Source of the DNA: Nemertoderma westbladi
Taxonomy: Eukaryota; Xenacoelomorpha; Nemertodermatida; Nemertodermatidae
NCBI GenBank assembly: GCA_032718475.1
Contig: JAUCBJ010006701.1
Span: 1-64,000 of the forward strand
Reading direction: 5' to 3'
Length of the DNA stretch: 64,000 nucleotides
In this document: positions 57,175-64,000 of the stretch, piece by piece
Layout: each line of letters opens with the position of its first letter
Numbering within the stretch: the first letter of the stretch is position 1
Made by a program: the position numbers and the translations under genes
The notes under the pieces: model-generated
Databases searched by the model: none
Told to the model about the DNA's origin: nothing
The model's input: the letters and a program-made list of their open reading frames with translations, nothing else

Positions 57175-60100
57175 ATGAGTGACAAACAAGACTATACGAA
57201 AAATACACAAACCGACTATGACTCATGTGACGGAGATAAGTCAGCAGCGGAAGAACAACAGGGGAAGACTCGCGAGCCTACCGAACCTACACCGTGTGCG
57301 TCACCAGTACATCCAACGGGAGTACCGGATGCCGTAGTACGAGGCGACGGCAGGACCGAGGACTTTCTAACTGTTCCGCAACCTAGATATAGGGAAACGG
57401 ACATGGTAAGTTCAGCAGGAAGCACAGAAAGTGTGGTTAGAAGCGTCGGAGGTTACATGGCGCATATTACCAGGAGTATTGGAGAAGGCCAACGCATATT
57501 AGACGGGTTGACCGCTCCGATGTCTCGATTCGAGTTCTACACCCTCCAGGTTAGAGTACAGAGTAAAGTATATAAGTCCGTAGATAATCTAGTTGGCCTA
57601 CAAGATCTAGCTAGACAGAGACAGGACATGGATACTCAACTTAGAATCCTCGAGAAACTAATGATCACTAGAGAGAAACTGATTCAGTTTAAGTCGACGA
57701 TTAGACAGATACAACAGGAACAAGCGGACCAGTTGTTAGGTGAGTCAGTTTCGGACGAATTATTACAACCCGAGGAAGAACAGGAACTGTACCGACTGGA
57801 TGGACAATTGAAACATCTGACGGACCACTTACGCATGTGCGGCGAGGACGTCGGAGATTGGGAAACCGTGCCGGAGGCTACGAGGGAAACTTCACTCGCA
57901 CAAATCAAACCGGTACCGGGAACACTAGATCAATCACTGGTGAGTATTCGCAGCGAAATTGGCGAGGTGAGTATGGCTACGTCAGAAACTGCTCGACAAC
58001 AGCAACTCTACAGACAACAACAGGAGTGGGAGGAACAAACTCAATTACTAATGGCACAAGTAGCAGCAGAAGAAGAGAAACTACGCGTTGCGAATGTTGC
58101 GAGAATCTCTCACCTGCAAGAACAAGCTGAGTTGGAAGTAGCCGAAATGGAAAGGTTAGAGTTGGACATTGCACAACAAGCGGCAGCGGCCGAGTTAGCG
58201 CAACGAACGGCAGCGGCCGAGTTAGAGCGACAAGCGGCAGCGGCCGAGTCAGCGGCAGCGGCAGCGGCAGCGGCAGCGTCCGAGTTGGAGCGACAGAGGT
58301 TAGCTTCAGAAGCGAGAACCGAAATGAAAAAACGGCAAATAAAGGCCCAGTCAGCTATACGACAAGCGGAACTCGAGGCGCAACAACAACAAACGGAACA
58401 ACGAGAAAAGGAAGTTAAACTCCGTTTCGAACTCGAGAAGAAGGCGAGAGAATTAGCCAACGCCAAGGAAGATCTGGATCTACAAGCCCGCAATCGATCG
58501 ATGAGATCTCGAGACGGACATGATTTGGACCAGATAGAGGTAAGACATCGCCAAATTCAGGAACGAAAGAAGGAAGGAAGCGTAGGAGCACCCGGACGGG
58601 AACGACAATTAGTAAAGGACTTGTGTCAACGATTCCCACAGGTAACTCATATGTTTGTACCGGTTACGACTAAGGAACCTGTTTCGATTGCGGGTAGTAG
58701 TAACATTTCTCCTATCCATGGTGCGACGGAACACAGGTTTGTTATTCCGGACGAGTTTACACCGCCAAGAGCAACGTCGTTGCCTATTCCGAAAGTCAAG
58801 GTAAGTAACCCACCGATTACGGATCGTAGTAGTTTATTGGTCGGACCTGCGCTACTGACGACAAAACAGGTGAGTCCACCTTTGACGCCTAAACCCGTTA
58901 CGCACTACGAATACCCAATGACATTTCGACCTACAAGGCCTTTAGATTCAAACGCTGTTGTCCGACCACCGGTTCAGTTTACATCGCAATCTACGACTTC
59001 GAGGAAGACTTGTGAGCCTACCGAACAACGGAGACTAGTGGATACGCGACCGATCAACCAGTTTGCATCGCAATCTACGACTTCGAGGAAGACTTGTGAG
59101 CCTACCGAACAACGGAGACTAGTGGATACGCGACCGATCAACCAGTTTGCATCGCAATCTACGACTTCGAGGAAGACTTGTGAGCCTACCGAACAACGGA
59201 GATCAGTGGACGATGTTCCGAAACGAACCGTTAGAATTCGTACGACGCAACGAACGCGAGCACGTCGACCACCATATCCGGATGATAGTAGTACTTCGAG
59301 CGAATCGGATTACCCGAAACGCGAGGTATTTAGAACAGGGGCGGCCGATGAATACAAACGCGAGCGTTCAGACAACTCCTTTGCAGACAATCCTCCACAG
59401 AATACACCAACACAGAAGGCGTTACAACCAACGGACGCAATTAGTACACAACAGTTCGCCGACATTCTGCGACCAGTTGTCAATAAGTTGGCTCAGATCG
59501 AGGAGCGTCTGGAGGAAGGTTACACCGACAGTTCGAGAAATTCCGAATTCGAACACAATAGACACCCGAAGGAACCACAAAGACCGGTACCTTCAAACCC
59601 CACATCGTATCAGGGAAAAGCGCCAAGAAGGGATATCAACAAGGTTACCAACCAAGGACGCGAAACTCTGAACGTTGCCGAGGAGATAGCGAAATTCGCA
59701 GCCAGACAGGGATTGCCGGTACAACAACCACCGAAGTTCTCCGGTAGCTCAAAACACTGGCATACCTTCGTAGACTATATCGAATCCCAGATCGCCGTGT
59801 GCGCCTTTACATCACGGGAGAAGTTCAATTACCTGCTCCAAACGTTGTCAGGAGAACCTAAACGTTTGGCGGAGACTTTCGTCGGTGTACCGGACGCTTT
59901 CGAACTAGCGTACGATCGTTTAACTTCGATATACGGAGGTACAGTGAGCATGGCCAGGTCAGTAATAGAGGAACTCTGTAAGGGAGGGGCTATCACTAAA
60001 CCCGTCGACTTACTAAAACTAGCTGACGAGATCAAGAACGCTATCACCACTTTAAGATCAATTGGACAACTTGATTACGGGAATACCCCTACAGTCCTAT

Positions 60101-63100
60101 TAAAGATAATAGGACGACTCCACCATCGACTTCGTCGGGAGTGGAGGAAGGTCGAATACCAGCGAGAGGAGCGGGGAGGATTCTTAAAATTAGAAGATGT
60201 GTACCTTTTAATATCCAGGGAGGCGGTAGTAGAAACTCGATCTAACTACACCGACCAGCACATCGTGGCAGAAGGAATCACACTGCCATCCTCCAACCGA
60301 CAAAAACCCCAGACAACATCCACTAAGACGGCCACTTACGCCACACCGACGGAATCACGACAATTCTCAGACGGTAATAGAGTATCTGCGCCCATTGGGA
60401 CGAAACAGACGAGACAGCAACTCAGCACCGACTTCAACGGCTGCCAATACTGCGAGCATCTAGGTAAGCGGTATATTGGTCACAAGTTACGAGGTTGTCG
60501 ACAATTTCGCGAGTTGAACTCGGAAGAACGACGGCTGCAGATACGGCCACTGGACTCTTGTTGGCGGTGTACGCGACACGGACACGTCCGTAAAGATTGC
60601 CCAAATACCGACACTTGTCCATCCTGTGGACGCAACCATGACAGTCTGCTCCACACAGACAGCCACACGCCGACGAAACGCTTCGCCAGGGAACACCCGG
60701 AAGCAGCAGCGAGATGTGATGCGGCTTACCGAAAACGAGAATCGAAAACGACTCCAACCTTCGTGACCCATATTGAGGATTGCTTCTCAGAACAATCCGG
60801 ATCGTCGGACGAAGAATCAGAAGACGACGAATATTCCAATGGAGACGAACAACCGTCGATCGCGCTCCTGACCACTGATCAACTGAAGGGATTCAGTGTA
60901 ATCCCGATTAAGGTTACTGGCACAAAGGGGAGCAAGAGGATCTATGCGATTCTAGATTCAGCCTCATCTCACAGCTACGTGGACGAAAAGATAGCTGACG
61001 TCGTGACGGATCTTAAACAAGGTAAGCGCGTCAGTTATACAGTAAGTAGTATGCACGGACAGCGTGCAATACCAGTGACACGAGTTAAGTTGGACTTAGA
61101 CTCTCTTCTTCCAAAATCGCAGCACAGCGAGAGGGAGAGGTCTTTGTTACCCTTTAGAGATCTAACCTTTGCGGCCACGAAGGACTTTAGTAACCTACTA
61201 GGTCCAGTGCCGGAACAATCTCTGGAGGACCGTAAGTATTTCAGACACCTTGGTGTACCCGAATGTCCTGTCAATTATAGATCGGTAGCAATGCTGATCG
61301 GGACAGACCAATTCAACCTACATCAGGTGTGGGAAACTAGACCATCGGCAGTAGTAGCGGGAAACGCATACGCCTGCAGAACGCCGATAGGGTGGTATAC
61401 TCGAGCGCCTGTGCGCACACTAGACGTAAGTGACGAGGAAGACGATGTACAGAGTACATGTAGTTTATTAACTACAAATTCAATTCATTCCTTTTCACAC
61501 GACGTGAACCATACTATACTACAGTCGACAAAACATGACAGACGTGTAACTAGTATGATAAGTCGCAAGAAGCAGCTAATCCACCAGCGGAGTTTAGAAC
61601 TTGGGAAGAAGGCGAGTCAGCCAGAGATTCCATCGACGACAGATGATAACGCCGGAAGACTTGCGAGCCTTTCTACACCAGAGATATCGCCAGACGGTCA
61701 ACCAGACACGTTACTAGACGGTCAACCAGACACGTTACTAGACGGTCAACCAGACACGTTACTAGACGGTCAACCAGACGTTTTGCCAGACATGTCACAA
61801 AATGTTCTACCAGACGCTAGTAACACACTCACAAACAGTAAAGCCGCAGTTTCCCTATTGGAGCGGCCTTCTATTGACAAACAACCAGATACGTTACCAG
61901 ACGTATCGCCAGACACATTACTAGACAGTCGACTAGACATTTTGTCAGAAACATCACAAAATGTTCTACCGGACATTAGTAATGTATCGACTAACAATAA
62001 AGCCGCAGTTTCCCTATTGGAGCGGCCTTCTATTGACAAACAACCAGATACGTTACCAGACGTATCGCCAGACACATTACTAGACAGTCGACTAGACATT
62101 TTGTCAGAAACATCACAAAATGTTCTACCGGACATTAGTAATGTATCAACTAACAGTAAAGCCGCAGTTTCCCTATTGGAGCGGCCTTGTATTGACAAAC
62201 TACCAATTTTGACACACTTGAGCAACCATAAGCACAGTGAAACCTCATGTATTACAGATGTGGGTAGTACCTACGCTAATGTAAATACAGGTGTTACTTT
62301 GCGCTCAAGAGACATACCGAACTTGCAACCTATGGTGAGACCTGGGATTAATGTCGGCAGGAAAATTAGTTTACCGAAACCCACTGACCCCATAGAGTTC
62401 AAACCACCATTAACGATCGACTTACAAGGTACCGACAATCAAGGTAAGAAGACAAAGAAGGACAAATTACTTGTAGACCCGGACGGATCAACAGTCAACA
62501 AGGGAATACTTACCGGCGGACCCGTGGGCCCTTCTAGTAATTCAAAACCTTCCAAATTCTCAATTGACTTACCTGATGACGTCACAAATACTCATGTCGA
62601 CCGTATTGTAAACCTAACAGATTCTTGGTCAAACGCTTGCCGAAAATTAGCGTGGATTGTACGTTTTGTACAATACGTTAAAGGCAAACGCGACTTTACA
62701 CGTCGACTTACATTGGCTGAGATTGACAGGTGTGAGATTAAATTAATTCGCCATTATCAACTGCGATATTTCGCGCGCGAATTCACATCTATACATCAAG
62801 GTCAACCAATCAAGTCGTCACCAATACTGAGTTGGAGTCCGATTATTTATAATGGCTTAATTTGTCACAAATCTCGGCTTCAAAACATTGACTTTAACAC
62901 AAACTTTAGGTACCCAATAATAATACCGCAACATCACGAACTACAACGTGCAATGATACTGGACGCACATTTACATCTGAAACACGCTGGAAGACACCAC
63001 TGTCTTTCCTACTTACGTACTAGATTTGTATTAATTAGACCCAGTAAAGCATTAAGTTCAGTGACACGTACGTGTATTATTTGTAAAAAGGTACATTCTA

Positions 63101-64000
63101 GAATAGGTACCCAAGAAATGAGTGAACTACCACAAGCACGACTTCAAGCATTCAGACCACCTTTTACAGAGACTGGAATTGATTGCTTTGGTCCCATACA
63201 TACGAAACGTGGACGTATACTAGTAAAACGCTGGGGACTGATTTTCACATGTATGTCCAGTAGGGCAGTTCATATTGAACGTGTGATGGATCTATCCACC
63301 AACGCGTTTATACTAGCACTGCGGCGATTTATCGCTAGACGCGGACTAGTAAAATGCTTGTACTCAGACCAAGGGACAAACTTTGTTGGTGCTCGGAATG
63401 AGATTGCTAGAGCCTTTAAGAAATTAGATCATGATCAAATCTCGAACGAACTACAACCTCACAAGATTGTTTGGAAGTTCAATCCTCCAGATAGTCCTTG
63501 GAGAGGCGGAGTCTGGGAGAGACTGATTAGATCTATAAAGACAGCCATGGCAAAGGTCATTCCAGTAAACCACATATTAACAGACGACCAACTGACAACA
63601 TTGTTTGTTGAAATCGAGGCAATACTAAATACTAGACCAATAGTATTAGTACCCGATGACAAACAATCTCAGTTTGCTTTGACACCGGCACACCTGCTTA
63701 TGCAGGCACCGACCACATTGACGCCAATTTCCATTCCAATGGAAAGCGACAGCTACGGTAGAAAAGCGTGGAAAATCACGCAACTACTGGCTACCAAATT
63801 CTGGGAAATATGGCAAAACCATTATTTGCCCTCTATTTCTGCCAGAACAACTTGGTACAATAACACTCGCGCATTAAAGCCGGGAGATCACGTGCTGTTA
63901 GCGGAAGTGAATCTAAAAAGACGCTTCTGGATAACAGGTGTAATTTTAGCCACACATCCATCTATGGATGGAGTGACAAGGACTGTGACGGTACGGACAA
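57175..64000 (+). CDS. BEL-B polyprotein: gag, protease and integrase in one frame, no RT (runs off the window)
   Basis: 2275 codons from MSDKQDYTKN with no stop to the window end. Residues about 150-450 are coiled coil with Ala-rich repeats (58180-58290). Three 28-residue repeats follow (near 58977-59220). The BEL gag core (PPKFSGSSKHWHTFVDYIE) starts near residue 850. Zinc knuckles include CWRCTRHGHVRKDC, about 1125-1138. The aspartic protease has AILDSASSHSYVDEK near 1260. A repetitive linker (61400-62600, with DGQPDTLL repeats and 60-residue repeats) follows. It then resumes at the pre-integrase region (SWSNACRKLAWIVRFV), the zinc domain and the integrase with D2003 (GIDCFGP), D2065 (YSDQGTNF), E2115 (GGVWERLIRS). 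RT and RNase H, normally between protease and integrase, are absent with the frame kept. Confidence 0.9.
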   Translation, partial: MSDKQDYTKNTQTDYDSCDGDKSAAEEQQGKTREPTEPTPCASPVHPTGVPDAVVRGDGRTEDFLTVPQPRYRETDMVSSAGSTESVVRSVGGYMAHITRSIGEGQRILDGLTAPMSRFEFYTLQVRVQSKVYKSVDNLVGLQDLARQRQDMDTQLRILEKLMITREKLIQFKSTIRQIQQEQADQLLGESVSDELLQPEEEQELYRLDGQLKHLTDHLRMCGEDVGDWETVPEATRETSLAQIKPVPGTLDQSLVSIRSEIGEVSMATSETARQQQLYRQQQEWEEQTQLLMAQVAAEEEKLRVANVARISHLQEQAELEVAEMERLELDIAQQAAAAELAQRTAAAELERQAAAAESAAAAAAAAASELERQRLASEARTEMKKRQIKAQSAIRQAELEAQQQQTEQREKEVKLRFELEKKARELANAKEDLDLQARNRSMRSRDGHDLDQIEVRHRQIQERKKEGSVGAPGRERQLVKDLCQRFPQVTHMFVPVTTKEPVSIAGSSNISPIHGATEHRFVIPDEFTPPRATSLPIPKVKVSNPPITDRSSLLVGPALLTTKQVSPPLTPKPVTHYEYPMTFRPTRPLDSNAVVRPPVQFTSQSTTSRKTCEPTEQRRLVDTRPINQFASQSTTSRKTCEPTEQRRLVDTRPINQFASQSTTSRKTCEPTEQRRSVDDVPKRTVRIRTTQRTRARRPPYPDDSSTSSESDYPKREVFRTGAADEYKRERSDNSFADNPPQNTPTQKALQPTDAISTQQFADILRPVVNKLAQIEERLEEGYTDSSRNSEFEHNRHPKEPQRPVPSNPTSYQGKAPRRDINKVTNQGRETLNVAEEIAKFAARQGLPVQQPPKFSGSSKHWHTFVDYIESQIAVCAFTSREKFNYLLQTLSGEPKRLAETFVGVPDAFELAYDRLTSIYGGTVSMARSVIEELCKGGAITKPVDLLKLADEIKNAITTLRSIGQLDYGNTPTVLLKIIGRLHHRLRREWRKVEYQREERGGFLKLEDVYLLISREAVVETRSNYTDQHIVAEGITLPSSNRQKPQTTSTKTATYATPTESRQFSDGNRVSAPIGTKQTRQQLSTDFNGCQYCEHLGKRYIGHKLRGCRQFRELNSEERRLQIRPLDSCWRCTRHGHVRKDCPNTDTCPSCGRNHDSLLHTDSHTPTKRFAREHPEAAARCDAAYRKRESKTTPTFVTHIEDCFSEQSGSSDEESEDDEYSNGDEQPSIALLTTDQLKGFSVIPIKVTGTKGSKRIYAILDSASSHSYVDEKIADVVTDLKQGKRVSYTVSSMHGQRAIPVTRVKLDLDSLLPKSQHSERERSLLPFRDLTFAATKDFSNLLGPVPEQSLEDRKYFRHLGVPECPVNYRSVAMLIGTDQFNLHQVWETRPSAVVAGNAYACRTPIGWYTRAPVRTLDVSDEEDDVQSTCSLLTTNSIHSFSHDVNHTILQSTKHDRRVTSMISRKKQLIHQRSLELGKKASQPEIPSTTDDNAGRLASLSTPEISPDGQPDTLLDGQPDTLLDGQPDTLLDGQPDVLPDMSQNVLPDASNTLTNSKAAVSLLERPSIDKQPDTLPDVSPDTLLDSRLDILSETSQNVLPDISNVSTNNKAAVSLLERPSIDKQPDTLPDVSPDTLLDSRLDILSETSQNVLPDISNVSTNSKAAVSLLERPCIDKLPILTHLSNHKHSETSCITDVGSTYANVNTGVTLRSRDIPNLQPMVRPGINVGRKISLPKPTDPIEFKPPLTIDLQGTDNQGKKTKKDKLLVDPDGSTVNKGILTGGPVGPSSNSKPSKFSIDLPDDVTNTHVDRIVNLTDSWSNACRKLAWIVRFVQYVKGKRDFTRRLTLAEIDRCEIKLIRHYQLRYFAREFTSIHQGQPIKSSPILSWSPIIYNGLICHKSRLQNIDFNTNFRYPIIIPQHHELQRAMILDAHLHLKHAGRHHCLSYLRTRFVLIRPSKALSSVTRTCIICKKVHSRIGTQEMSELPQARLQAFRPPFTETGIDCFGPIHTKRGRILVKRWGLIFTCMSSRAVHIERVMDLSTNAFILALRRFIARRGLVKCLYSDQGTNFVGARNEIARAFKKLDHDQISNELQPHKIVWKFNPPDSPWRGGVWERLIRSIKTAMAKVIPVNHILTDDQLTTLFVEIEAILNTRPIVLVPDDKQSQFALTPAHLLMQAPTTLTPISIPMESDSYGRKAWKITQLLATKFWEIWQNHYLPSISARTTWYNNTRALKPGDHVLLAEVNLKRRFWITGVILATHPSMDGVTRTVTVRT
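61685..62215 (+). repeat. In-frame coding repeats in the BEL-B linker
   Basis: Four 24-bp units (DGQPDTLL) at 61693-61788, then about 2.5 units of 180 bp (LPDVSPDTLLDSRLDILSE and KAAVSLLERP blocks). All unit lengths are multiples of three, so the frame is kept. Confidence 0.85.

Noticed and set aside
57837-59671. 97- and 174-codon plus-strand ORFs
   Set aside because: Alternative-frame shadows of the BEL-B polyprotein, which is open in a different frame from 57175 to the window end.

Overview
This window is a mosaic of transposable elements from a eukaryotic, almost certainly invertebrate animal genome. The signs are BEL/Pao LTR retrotransposons, RTE-like and CR1-like LINEs, tRNA-derived SINEs (one resembling the invertebrate Ceph-SINE type), nested hAT-type DNA elements, a protein-primed DNA polymerase B relic and a tandem hammerhead-ribozyme element. 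I see no host protein-coding gene, no rRNA, no convincing functional tRNA gene and no CRISPR. The species cannot be fixed from the sequence.

Layout. 1-7576: 3' part of a BEL/Pao element (family 'BEL-A', copy 1), whose second ORF is split by a tandem array of four hammerhead ribozymes (2128-3738). 7577-9554: filler, a degenerate BEL integrase fragment and the left arm of a large inverted repeat. 9555-21163: BEL-A copy 2, a young insertion (3 differences between 541-bp LTRs, 5-bp target duplication GAGAG) with ORF1, a gag-protease ORF2, a hairpin array and a third ORF encoding an exonuclease-like zinc-knuckle protein, but no reverse transcriptase. 21164-24165: the rest of the inverted repeat, with a SINE in the right arm. 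24171-26000: BEL and RTE fragments. 27224-30574: a full-length RTE-like LINE with an intact 1097-codon ORF and a 146-bp target duplication. 31161-32291: a SINE holding an expanded minisatellite. 33637-36414: a CR1-like LINE. 36864-41976: a DNA polymerase B element with a palindromic leader, cut off at the polymerase motif C by BEL-A copy 3 (41977-48092, minus strand: integrase, hairpin array, exonuclease-like ORF, 3' LTR). 48959-55296: another RTE copy, split by nested hAT-type elements (50264-54531). 55308-64000: a second BEL family ('BEL-B'), with an LTR/leader region and one uninterrupted ORF of at least 2275 codons reading gag-protease-integrase without a reverse transcriptase.

How it fits together. 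Copies 2 and 3 together define the BEL-A order: LTR, ORF1 (coiled coil, Asn-rich), ORF2 gag-protease-[RT, absent here]-integrase, array of small hairpins, exonuclease/zinc-knuckle ORF3, a conserved hairpin and polypurine tract, LTR. Copies 1 and 2 and the BEL-B element keep structural and protease (or integrase) ORFs but have lost RT, so they would need enzymes supplied in trans. The most unusual items are the tRNA-promoter/hammerhead array, the WRN/EXD-type exonuclease-like ORF carried downstream of a BEL integrase, the RT-less gag-protease-integrase ORF, and the 146-bp duplication around the RTE element.
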